Shown here: positions 7,470 to 13,473 of the stretch, piece after piece
Position numbering within the stretch: position 1 is the first letter of the stretch
Layout of the letters: every line of letters begins with the position of its first letter
Assembly: GCA_002422205.1 (NCBI GenBank)
Contig: DITS01000008.1
Coordinates: 288 to 16,561, forward strand
From: Alphaproteobacteria bacterium UBA6178
Lineage (GTDB): Bacteria > Pseudomonadota > Alphaproteobacteria > Rickettsiales > UBA3002
Direction: 5' to 3'
Length of the DNA stretch: 16,274 nt
Notes under the pieces: generated by a model
The model's input: the letters and a program-made list of their open reading frames with translations, nothing else
What the model was told of the DNA's origin: nothing
Databases searched by the model: none
Program-made: the position numbers and the translations under genes

Positions 7470-8798
7470 ATGCCCGACTTTATCAAACCCACATGGACAC
7501 AAAAAGACGACCACCTCGTCGCCTACACCAATGCGCGATTGATCGATCCCGAATCAGGGCTGGACGCGGTCGGCGGGTTGCTCACACGCGGCAGCACCAT
7601 CGCCGATTTCGGTGAAAAACTTTTTAACGAAGCCCCCCCCGAAGGCGCTGAAATCATTGATTGCGCAGGCCATGTGCTTTGCCCCGGCCTGCTCGATATT
7701 CAGGTGCATTTCCGCGAACCGGGACTGGAATATAAAGAAACAATTGAAACCGGCAGCCGCTCCGCCGCTGCGGGCGGTGTCACCACCGTGGCCTGCATGC
7801 CCAACACCAAACCGGTGATCGACGATGTCTCGATCGTCGATTTTATCCATGCCCGCGCACGCGAAACCGCCTATGTCAATGTGCGCACCTACGCTGCCAT
7901 ATCGAAAGCCATGCAGGGCAAAGAAATCACCGAAATGGGCCTGCTCGTCGAAGCCGGAGCCGTTGGCTTCACCGATGACGGCCTGCCCGCCATGGACGCG
8001 CAAATCATGCGCCAAGCCCTCGCCTACTCTAAAATGCTCGGTGTGCCGATTGCCCAACACGCCGAAGACCTTAATTTGTCATGTGGCGGCTGCATGAATG
8101 AGGGCGCGGTATCGAGCAAGCTCGGCCTCAAAGGCATCCCCAATGCTGCCGAAGCGGTGATGGTCGCGCGCGATATTCTGCTAACCGAGCTCACCGGCGG
8201 GCAATATCATGTGCTGCATATTTCCACTGCCGAAGCCGTGGATTTAGTACGTCAGGCCAAAGCCAAAGGCTTAAACGTTACCTGCGAAGCCGCACCACAC
8301 CACTTCACCTTAACGGATGAAACGGTAGAAGAATATCAGGCCTACAGCAAAATGAACCCGCCCTTGCGTGCCGAAAAAGACAAACAGGCGCTGCTCGAAG
8401 GCCTAATGGATGGCACCATCGACGCCATCGCCACCGACCATGCCCCGCACGAGCCCGATAGCAAATCGGTACCGATGCAGGACGCCACCTTCGGTATTGT
8501 CGGATTGGAAACCATGCTGCCCATTTCGCTGACCGCGTTATATCATTCCGGCAAAATGAGTTTACGCGACGTGCTCGCCGCCATGACCTATAAGCCTGCG
8601 GATATTATTCATGTCAATGCAGGCCGCTTGCGCAAAGGCGCGCCCGCCGATCTGGCGCTGATTGATCTCGCAACCGCATGGAAAATTGACCCCGTTGATT
8701 TTCATAGCAAATCAAAAAACTCGCCCTATGTTGGCACCGACGTACAGGGCCGCGCGATTCGCACCATTGTAGCAGGAGAAACCGTCTATAAAATATAA
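7470..8798 (+). CDS. pyrC: Dihydroorotase, class I type, with one altered metal-ligand position
   Basis: Cyclises carbamoyl-aspartate to dihydroorotate. The 442 residues match the long, class I-type dihydroorotases rather than the E. coli-type enzyme of about 350. Visible motifs are DIQVHFREPGLEYKE at 76-90, AGGVTTVACMPNT at 101-113, GFTDDG at 167-171 (bridging Asp), QHAED with His197, HVLHIST with His250, and ATDHAPH with Asp323. The first His of the usual HxH metal motif is Gln78 (codon CAG at 7701-7703), while His80 and the other ligands remain. I recall a QVHFREPG form in other bacterial sequences annotated as dihydroorotase, so this is probably a lineage variant and not a dead enzyme, but that is from memory. 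AGGA inside the end of pyrB serves as ribosome site. Confidence 0.92.
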   Translation: MPDFIKPTWTQKDDHLVAYTNARLIDPESGLDAVGGLLTRGSTIADFGEKLFNEAPPEGAEIIDCAGHVLCPGLLDIQVHFREPGLEYKETIETGSRSAAAGGVTTVACMPNTKPVIDDVSIVDFIHARARETAYVNVRTYAAISKAMQGKEITEMGLLVEAGAVGFTDDGLPAMDAQIMRQALAYSKMLGVPIAQHAEDLNLSCGGCMNEGAVSSKLGLKGIPNAAEAVMVARDILLTELTGGQYHVLHISTAEAVDLVRQAKAKGLNVTCEAAPHHFTLTDETVEEYQAYSKMNPPLRAEKDKQALLEGLMDGTIDAIATDHAPHEPDSKSVPMQDATFGIVGLETMLPISLTALYHSGKMSLRDVLAAMTYKPADIIHVNAGRLRKGAPADLALIDLATAWKIDPVDFHSKSKNSPYVGTDVQGRAIRTIVAGETVYKI

Positions 8799-8889
8799 GC
8801 CGGATTTTTAACGAAAATGCCCGCTAAATTCGACTAAAGCCCAAGTGAAACTTCAGTTTTTATTAAATGATCTGTGATGTAATGAAACC

Positions 8890-9603
8890 ATGAGCTACCC
8901 AGACAATCCAATCATCTGCGCCGTGGATACTACCGACATCGCGAAAGCCGGTGCGATAACCGAAGCCATTCGCGGCCATGTCGGCGGGCTGAAATTAGGG
9001 CTGGAATATTTCACCGCCAACGGTGCAGCAGGCGTACGCAAAATCACTGACAAGCGCGTGCCGGTATTCCTCGACCTCAAATTTCATGATATTCCCAACA
9101 CGGTCGCCAAAGCCATCGCCGCCACCGCAGGCATCAATACCTTCATGATGACCGTGCACACCACCGGCGGACGCGCCATGCTCCAACGCGCGATTGAAGC
9201 ATCGGACGAAGTCGCACAACTCACCGGCAAAGAACGCCCGCTGATTATCGGCGTCACCGTGCTGACCAGCCTCGATCAGGATGATCTGTCTATCATCGGG
9301 ATGCATGACCAGTTGCACGAACAAGTGCTTCGCCTTGCCGACCTCGCGCAAAGCTCGGGCCTCGACGGCGTCGTTTGCTCACCTTACGAAATCAATCTGC
9401 TACGAAAAGCCTGTGGCGATGAATTCAAACTCGTCGTCCCCGGCATCCGCCCAGAAGGCACCTCGAACGACGACCAAAAACGCGTCATGGGCCCCAAAGA
9501 AGCCATCGAACGCGGCGCCGATTACCTCGTCATAGGCCGCCCCATCACCCAAGCCAAAAACATCAGCAAAGCCGCCGAAGCAATTTATCAGTCGCTCTTA
9601 TAA
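8890..9603 (+). CDS. pyrF: Orotidine 5'-phosphate decarboxylase
   Basis: Converts OMP to UMP, the last step of the pathway. It has 237 residues, normal for the bacterial type. Active-site elements are AVDTTD at 11-16, GLKLG with Lys35, the catalytic DLKFHDIPNT at 62-71 (Lys64 and Asp67 in the Asp-Lys-Asp network), VPGIRPEG in the phosphate-binding loop, and YLVIGRPIT near the C-terminus. It follows pyrC by 91 nt, so it may share the pyrBC transcript or have its own promoter; that AT-rich gap shows no clear terminator. pyrD and pyrE are not in the window. Confidence 0.96.
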   Translation: MSYPDNPIICAVDTTDIAKAGAITEAIRGHVGGLKLGLEYFTANGAAGVRKITDKRVPVFLDLKFHDIPNTVAKAIAATAGINTFMMTVHTTGGRAMLQRAIEASDEVAQLTGKERPLIIGVTVLTSLDQDDLSIIGMHDQLHEQVLRLADLAQSSGLDGVVCSPYEINLLRKACGDEFKLVVPGIRPEGTSNDDQKRVMGPKEAIERGADYLVIGRPITQAKNISKAAEAIYQSLL

Positions 9604-9630
9604 ACTGCTACATCCATGTCTTTTTGTATT

Positions 9631-9696
9631 GTCATACCCGCGAAAGCGGGACTCCAGCCTTACTTGCTTCTGGATACCCGCTTTCGCGGGTATGAC
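9631..9696. repeat. Large inverted repeat with two 20-bp perfect arms (GTCAT family)
   Basis: The left arm GTCATACCCGCGAAAGCGGG (9631-9650) and the right arm (9677-9696) are exact reverse complements, separated by 26 nt that add a further CCAG/CTGG pair. Each arm is itself a hairpin (CCCGC-GAAA-GCGGG), so one long or two short structures can form. It sits 27 nt after the pyrF stop in the convergent pyrF/ohr gap and may act as a transcript 3'-end or terminator structure for both sides, although no T-run follows. Confidence 0.9.
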
Positions 9697-9706
9697 AAAA
9701 TAAATA

Positions 9707-9743
9707 GTCATCCTGCGGCTCGCAACGCGAGAGCGCAGGATCT
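9707..9743. repeat. GTCAT-type palindromic repeat
   Basis: An imperfect hairpin: ATCCTGCG (9710-9717) pairs with CGCAGGAT (9734-9741), and inside it CTCGC (9719-9723) pairs with GCGAG (9727-9731) around the loop AAC. It begins with GTCAT and ends ATCT. It lies 10 nt from the previous element in a head-to-head arrangement (ATGAC-N10-GTCAT). Confidence 0.8.
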
Positions 9744-9763
9744 CATGACACATGCACCTCACT

Positions 9764-9777
9764 GCATAACGCTATGC
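9764..9777 (-). terminator. Short hairpin just past the ohr stop
   Basis: GCATA-ACGC-TATGC forms a 5-bp stem immediately downstream of the ohr stop on the minus strand. There is no T-run after it, so it is at best a weak terminator; the large palindromes beyond it are better candidates. Confidence 0.25.
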
Positions 9778-9778
9778 C

Positions 9779-10201
9779 CTAAATCGCTTCCCCGTTCAGC
9801 TTCAGCGTCACGTCAATATTCCCGCGGGTGGCTTTAGAATAGGGACAAAATTGATGCGTGGCGTGAATCAGTTTCGCGGCTTCATCCTTCGCCAAGGTGC
9901 TCAGCGTCACATCCATTTCCACGCTTAAATGAAATCCCTCATCGGTTTTATGCAAATGCACCTGCGCACCCACCTGCGCGTCTGACACATCGAGCTTGTC
10001 CTTCTTGGCTAAAAAATCCAGCGCGCCACCAAAACAAGCAGCATAGCCGACTGCAAAAAGTTGCTCGGGGTTGGTGCTGCCTGCCTTCGCATTCGGTGCG
10101 CCGGGGCTGGCCAGATCGACTTTGATGGCACCGTCGTCCGTTTCGCCATGGCCATTGCGGCCACCAGTTGTTTGTGATTTTGCAGTGTAAATAATGCTCA
10201 T
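9779..10201 (-). CDS. ohr: Organic hydroperoxide resistance protein (OsmC/Ohr family)
   Basis: A thiol peroxidase that reduces organic and lipid hydroperoxides using two reactive Cys and lipoyl-type reductants. The 140 residues carry the full Ohr pattern: TGGRNG with Arg15, STNPEQLFAVGYAACF with Glu46 and peroxidatic Cys56, and HQFCPYSKATRGNIDVTL with resolving Cys119. This pattern distinguishes Ohr from OsmC. The start has GGAG about 7 nt upstream, overlapping the stop of the aldo/keto reductase gene 10 nt away, so the two form a two-gene operon on the minus strand. No ohrR regulator is adjacent. Confidence 0.94.
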   Translation of the reverse strand: MSIIYTAKSQTTGGRNGHGETDDGAIKVDLASPGAPNAKAGSTNPEQLFAVGYAACFGGALDFLAKKDKLDVSDAQVGAQVHLHKTDEGFHLSVEMDVTLSTLAKDEAAKLIHATHQFCPYSKATRGNIDVTLKLNGEAI

Positions 10202-10211
10202 GATACGTCTC

Positions 10212-11243
10212 CTACCATTGGGTTAATTTCGGGTTGCGTTCGTCGAATCCTTTTTGATGCCAATAGGGGTAAATCGGCGGGCGCTGGCTGGCAGCATCCA
10301 GCTGCGCCACTTGCTCTGGCGTTAAGTTCCATCCCACCGCACCAAGATTTTGCTTGAGTTGGTCCGCATTGCGCGCGCCGACCACAATATTGCTCACGCT
10401 GGGGCGCTGCAACAGCCAGTTAAGCGCCACTTGCGACACGCTCTTGCCGGTTTGCCCCGCTACATCTTCCAGCGCATCCACGACCTTATACAAATAATCA
10501 TCTTCCACCTGTGGCCCCCCCACATCCCCGCCGGATTTGAGACGCCCCTCAGGCAGCGGTGCACCGCGTTTTATTTTGCCAGTCAGACGGCCCCAGCCCA
10601 GCGGGCTCCACACCATCAGCCCCAAGCCTTGGTCCACATTCAGCGGCATCAGCTCCCACTCATAGTCGCGGCCAATCAATGAATAATACCCCTGATATGA
10701 CACATAACGCGCCAGCCCGTTTTTCTCTGATGCCGCAAGCGACTTCATCACCTGCCAGCCGGAAAAATTTGAACAACCGATATAACGGATTTTCCCCGCA
10801 GTCATCAGATCATCCAGCGCGCGCAAGGTTTCATCCACCGGTGTCAACGCATCAAACCCATGCATAAAATACAAATCAATATAATCGGTGCCCAGACGCT
10901 TAAGGCTGGCCTCACATTCACGGATCAAATGAAAACGCGACGAGCCTTTTTCGTTGGGCCCCTCACCCATGCCGAACGTTGCCTTGGTTGAAATCAGCGC
11001 CTTATCACGCCGCCCTTTCAATGCACCGCCCAACACTTCTTCCGATGCGCCGAGCGAATAAATATTCGCCGTATCAAAAAAATTCACGCCCGCATCCATG
11101 CAAATATCAATTAGCTTGCTGGCCTCCTTCACATCGGTATCGCCCCAGCGCTCAAAAAATTCACCCTTGCCTCCGAACGTACCAGTTCCAAAACTTAATA
11201 CCGGAACCTTTAATCCAGACTGTCCTAATTGCCGATATTCCAT
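10212..11243 (-). CDS. Aldo/keto reductase family oxidoreductase
   Basis: A 343-residue predicted NADPH-dependent carbonyl reductase with a TIM-barrel fold. The catalytic tetrad is visible: Asp57 and Tyr62 in FFDTANIYS, Lys87 in ISTKATF, and His128 in YIDLYFMHGFD. The C-terminal cofactor region has VSNIVVGARNADQL. The start at 11243 (MEYRQLGQSGLKVPVLSFG) is preferred over an in-frame ATG at 11300 because it has AGGAG 7 nt upstream and matches the typical N-terminus of the family. The substrate cannot be read from sequence. Pairing with ohr suggests detoxification of aldehydes or other products of lipid peroxidation, which is an inference from context. Confidence 0.92.
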   Translation of the reverse strand: MEYRQLGQSGLKVPVLSFGTGTFGGKGEFFERWGDTDVKEASKLIDICMDAGVNFFDTANIYSLGASEEVLGGALKGRRDKALISTKATFGMGEGPNEKGSSRFHLIRECEASLKRLGTDYIDLYFMHGFDALTPVDETLRALDDLMTAGKIRYIGCSNFSGWQVMKSLAASEKNGLARYVSYQGYYSLIGRDYEWELMPLNVDQGLGLMVWSPLGWGRLTGKIKRGAPLPEGRLKSGGDVGGPQVEDDYLYKVVDALEDVAGQTGKSVSQVALNWLLQRPSVSNIVVGARNADQLKQNLGAVGWNLTPEQVAQLDAASQRPPIYPYWHQKGFDERNPKLTQW

Positions 11244-11320
11244 CGCCTCACTCCTATGGTTGCTATACGCACCATATAGCGCCATAAATCCAATTACCAA
11301 CCCCTTTCAGGAAACACAGA

Positions 11321-11872
11321 TTGTCCGAGTCTTATCTGATCGACGATGTGCTGACGCATCACCTCAAGGCCGTATTTTGCGGCACGGCATTGGGGCATGA
11401 ATCCTTGCGCCAGCGCGCCTATTATGCCAAAGCGGGCAATCAATTCTGGCCGGTATTATACCGCACCGGACTCACCCCGCGCTTGCTCAGCCCGCAGGAA
11501 TACCCGCTGATGCCCTCGCTGGGTTACGGCCTCACCGATCTGTGCAAAACCGCATCCGGCAATGACGACCAGTTGCCTGCTAACGCCTTTGATGCGCCCG
11601 CTTTACAGCACAAAATCCTCACCTATCAGCCTCATATTCTGGCCTTTACCAGCAAAAACGCTGCCTCCGCCTTCCTGCAAAAACCCGTTGGCCAGATTGC
11701 CTATGGCCTGCAAAAACCCATGATTGGCCGCACGCAGCTATTTGTGTTGCCCTCCACTTCCGGTCAGGCCCGCCGCTGGTGGCGCGAAGACATCTGGTAC
11801 AGTTTTGCACAGCATGTAAAAAAACATGGATGGGAACAAGGAAAGCAATGCTGGTGTCGAGCACCAGCATGA
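11321..11872 (+). CDS. Mismatch-specific (G:U/T type) DNA glycosylase, Mug-like uracil-DNA glycosylase superfamily
   Basis: A base-excision repair enzyme predicted to remove uracil or related bases from mismatches. It has 183 residues from a TTG start at 11321, supported by AGGA about 8 nt upstream and by the N-terminus SYLIDDVLTHHLKAVFCG, which fits the family; no nearby ATG does. Motif A is CGTALGHESLR (20-30) where E. coli Mug has GINPG, so the Asn of motif A is absent. Other shared features are YYAKAGNQFWPVLYRTGLTP (35-54), GLTDLCK (70-76) and LPSTSGQARR (143-152) as the leucine-loop motif B. The last seven codons (CWCRAPA) and the stop lie inside a GTCAT-type palindrome, so the natural C-terminus seems to have been replaced or extended by a repeat. 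Confidence 0.82.
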   Translation: MSESYLIDDVLTHHLKAVFCGTALGHESLRQRAYYAKAGNQFWPVLYRTGLTPRLLSPQEYPLMPSLGYGLTDLCKTASGNDDQLPANAFDAPALQHKILTYQPHILAFTSKNAASAFLQKPVGQIAYGLQKPMIGRTQLFVLPSTSGQARRWWREDIWYSFAQHVKKHGWEQGKQCWCRAPA

Positions 11873-11873
11873 C
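11848..11873 (-). repeat. GTCAT-type palindromic repeat overlapping the 3' end of the glycosylase gene
   Basis: ATGCTGGTG (11848-11856) pairs perfectly with CACCAGCAT (11862-11870) around a 5-nt loop; read on the minus strand it starts GTCATGCTGG. The architecture (9-bp stem, 5-nt loop) equals that of the element at 11888. It encodes the end of the upstream ORF. Confidence 0.8.
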
Positions 11874-11887
11874 AAGCCCGCTAATAA

Positions 11888-11915
11888 GTCATTCTGGGGC
11901 TTGACCCCAGAATCT
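11888..11915 (+). repeat. GTCAT-type palindromic repeat
   Basis: ATTCTGGGG (11891-11899) pairs perfectly with CCCCAGAAT (11905-11913) around CTTGA, framed by GTC on the left and CT on the right. It is 14 nt from the previous element, head to head (ATGAC-N14-GTCAT). GTCATTCTGGGGCTTGACCC-type repeats are widespread between bacterial genes. Confidence 0.85.
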
Positions 11916-12015
11916 TAAGGCAGGGAACAAGAAAAGCGATACTGATTTTAGCTTTCCAACTCAGCCGACTAACGCTACTATGGGCGCACAAAAACCATTA
12001 GGGGAGATCGACATC

Positions 12016-12381
12016 ATGAAACTTCATACCATTGCATTATCCGCTGCGCTATTGGCAGCCGCCTGCGCACCGGAACACAGCGCCCGCCAATCACTCGATT
12101 GGGACGGTAGCTATTTCGGCACACTCCAATGCAAGCACGGCCTGACCGACACCCGCCTGACCCTCAGTGAAGACGGCACCTACCACATGTGGACCATGCA
12201 TAAGGGCGACCCGCTCAGCACCAACCGTGAAGAAGGCCGCTTTAGCTGGGATTGGGCCGGCAATGAAATCACCCTGCGCGATGGCGGCAAACCCAAACGC
12301 TACCACGTCACCGAAAACGCCCTCGAAGTGCTGAATAAAAAAGGCAAAAAACGCGAAGGCGCAGTGCTGATAAAGAAATAG
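12016..12381 (+). CDS. Small NlpE-like lipoprotein
   Basis: A 121-residue lipoprotein with signal MKLHTIALSAALLAAAC (lipobox ending AAAC, Cys17). The mature part begins with LDWDGSYFGTLQCKHGLTDT followed by LTLSEDGTYHM, which resembles the N-terminal domain of NlpE/CutF (copper resistance and envelope stress sensing), where GxLPCxxC is followed by TTLTL. Here the second Cys of the CxxC is replaced (CKHG), so metal or redox function may be lost. The start at 12016 is preferred over an in-frame ATG at 11980 because GGGGAG lies 8-9 nt upstream and the signal peptide begins directly. It is a single gene with a strong terminator after it. The function is a family-level inference only. Confidence 0.78.
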   Translation: MKLHTIALSAALLAAACAPEHSARQSLDWDGSYFGTLQCKHGLTDTRLTLSEDGTYHMWTMHKGDPLSTNREEGRFSWDWAGNEITLRDGGKPKRYHVTENALEVLNKKGKKREGAVLIKK

Positions 12382-12398
12382 CAATGTATTCTGCACAT

Positions 12399-12428
12399 AA
12401 AAAGGGCTGCGTTATGCAGCCCTTTTTT
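12399..12428 (+). terminator. Rho-independent terminator after the NlpE-like gene
   Basis: AAAAAGGGCTGC pairs with GCAGCCCTTTTT around the loop GTTAT, followed by a T-run. The A-run on the left side means it could also act on minus-strand transcripts, such as one running past the tRNA-Ser gene. Confidence 0.92.
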
Positions 12429-12663
12429 ATAGCTAGTCAATGCAGTGGAATAATTAGAAGTACAATACTTCATATACCAAAGTGTTTGACTGCCAGTTCG
12501 GTGAGCATGAGTTCGAATTCCCGTATAAAATCTACCCGTAAATCTACCCAGCTTTGCATTGGCTTTCAACACATATCCTCGGAACCCTTCGGACATCGAA
12601 ACCACATATCATTATAAAATAAAGGGATTTTTGTATCTTTTCGGACATAGCCGAACAGGGAAA
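12429..12663. other. AT-rich stretch without a recognised gene, downstream of tRNA-Ser
   Basis: No ORF here has a convincing start, ribosome site or family. A direct repeat AAATCTACCC occurs at 12528-12537 and 12540-12549, and TTCGGACAT occurs twice, near 12590 and at 12640. TTCGG/CCGAA at 12640-12644 and 12651-12655 makes a small hairpin just beyond the tRNA 3' end but lacks a clear T-run on the minus strand. It could be a remnant of an inserted element, because it lies 3' of a tRNA gene, but I recognise no integrase. Confidence 0.4.
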
Positions 12664-12753
12664 TGGCGGACAGGGAGGGATTCGAACCCTCGAGACGGTT
12701 GCCCGCCTACACACTTTCCAGGCGTGCGCCTTCGACCACTCGGCCACCTGTCC
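12664..12753 (-). tRNA. tRNA-Ser (anticodon GGA)
   Basis: A 90-nt class II tRNA on the minus strand with encoded CCA. The acceptor stem GGACAGG pairs with CCTGTCC, followed by discriminator G and CCA. The D-arm is TGGCCGAGTGGTCGAAGGC; the anticodon arm is CACGC-CTGGAAA-GTGTG with GGA at 34-36, reading UCC and UCU. A long variable arm and the T-arm GAGGG-TTCGAAT-CCCTC are present. Confidence 0.96.
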
Positions 12754-12813
12754 GTATTCCATCGCGAGCGCTTATAACAGTGGGCGAAGAAAAGCGCACG
12801 CCTATTTTTAATC

Positions 12814-12834
12814 GGTTTTGCATAGGGCAAAACC
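12814..12834. repeat. Perfect 8-bp hairpin beside the tRNA-Ser half copy
   Basis: GGTTTTGC (12814-12821) pairs with GCAAAACC (12827-12834) around a 5-nt loop. On the minus strand it follows the truncated tRNA copy by about 4 nt, where the rest of the tRNA would be. A short T-rich run (ATTTTTAA, 12804-12811) is on the other side on the plus strand. Confidence 0.7.
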
Positions 12835-12838
12835 TGTG

Positions 12839-12879
12839 GCGCCTTCGACCACTCGGCCACCTGTCCGTATTCCATCGCG
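12839..12879 (-). pseudogene. Duplicated 5' half of tRNA-Ser (tRNA fragment)
   Basis: These 41 nt are identical to 12726-12766: tRNA-Ser nucleotides 1-28 (acceptor 5' strand, D-arm and the first bases after it) plus 13 nt of upstream leader. The 3' half is missing, so no functional tRNA can form. The copy is in the same orientation, 113 nt upstream of the intact gene on the minus strand. A TTGACT -35-like box (12907-12912, minus) lies upstream of the fragment, so it may be transcribed as a leader of the real tRNA. Confidence 0.88.
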
Positions 12880-12950
12880 TCCCATACGAGGGTTACGCTT
12901 TACTAAAGTCAACGCAGCGCACTGGCAAGTTTTTTATAGGCAATCCGTCT

Positions 12951-12956
12951 TATAAT
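12951..12956 (+). promoter_or_regulatory. Probable -10 box of the XRE regulator gene
   Basis: A perfect TATAAT lies 15 nt before the ATG at 12972, so the transcript would have a leader of roughly 9 nt or less. No strong ribosome site is present, consistent with a leaderless or nearly leaderless mRNA. No good -35 is seen at 17 nt. Confidence 0.5.
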
Positions 12957-12971
12957 CGGCTACAAACTCCC

Positions 12972-13292
12972 ATGGCCAGAAGAAAACAACCCTATATCAC
13001 CGAAGCAGCGCAATCGCTGGGCGAGCATATCGAGCGCCTGCGGCTGGCGCGCGGCCTCACCCGCATGCAATTAGCGCGCGAAATCAACGTAACCCAGCAA
13101 CAGGTTGAAAAATACGAGCAAGGTGCCTTTGTGCCCATCCCCATGCTCGAAGCCATTGGCCTTGCTCTCGATAACCAGATTCCCAAACGTATCATCCGCC
13201 GCATCTCGAATTTGCGCAAAATCGAGATAGAACAAAGCACCGAACAGGCGGAATTGCTAGAGCTCTACGCCGAGGCATTTGAAGAGGAATAA
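12972..13292 (+). CDS. XRE-family helix-turn-helix transcriptional regulator
   Basis: A 106-residue DNA-binding protein. Residues 17-66 form a Cro/CI-type HTH: LGEHIERLRLARGLTRMQLA, then REINVTQQQVEKYEQG with the recognition helix at about 42-50, then PMLEAIGLAL. The C-terminal part is charged and helical and may mediate dimerisation. The frame is open back to 12663, through the tRNA region, but that extension is an artefact; the ATG at 12972 gives the compact family length and sits just after TATAAT. It is divergent from the tRNA-Ser unit. Targets are unknown; autoregulation and control of the downstream membrane protein gene (181 nt away, same strand) are plausible inferences. Confidence 0.88.
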   Translation: MARRKQPYITEAAQSLGEHIERLRLARGLTRMQLAREINVTQQQVEKYEQGAFVPIPMLEAIGLALDNQIPKRIIRRISNLRKIEIEQSTEQAELLELYAEAFEEE

Positions 13293-13473
13293 GCGCGGGC
13301 TATATCCGACCTGTATTTATACGCATTAACGCATTTGTCCATCGTCTCACACTGTGTCTGCCATGCTACTATAGTTCAGATTTACGTCGCGCGAAGGCAC
13401 ACTAATAATATATGCACTCCCACTCCTCGTAAAAAATACCTATACATAAGAGGTTACGCAACAGGGAGCCTAT

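Noticed and set aside
7554..8060. 168-residue minus-strand ORF opposite pyrC
   Set aside because: It is a shadow of the high-GC third-position bias of pyrC; it has no ribosome site or recognisable family.
9631..9743. Possible CRISPR array, because of closely spaced repeats
   Set aside because: The repeats are inverted palindromes of differing sequence, not direct repeats with regular unique spacers, and no cas gene is near.
12508..12517. GAGTTCGAATTC resembling a tRNA T-arm, considered as an attachment-site remnant of tRNA-Ser
   Set aside because: Only the palindromic TTCGAA core matches; flanking stem bases do not pair as a T-arm, so the match is explained by chance.
12544..12875. Minus-strand ORFs beginning MEYGQVAEWSKA over the tRNA-Ser region
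   Set aside because: They translate the tRNA gene and its half copy; proteins of the form QVAEWSKA...RVRIPP are well-known artefacts of tRNA-Ser genes, not real products.
12663..12971. N-terminal extension of the XRE regulator frame to 12663
   Set aside because: It reads antisense through the tRNA gene and its duplicate, has no family character, and the ATG at 12972 just after TATAAT gives the normal size.
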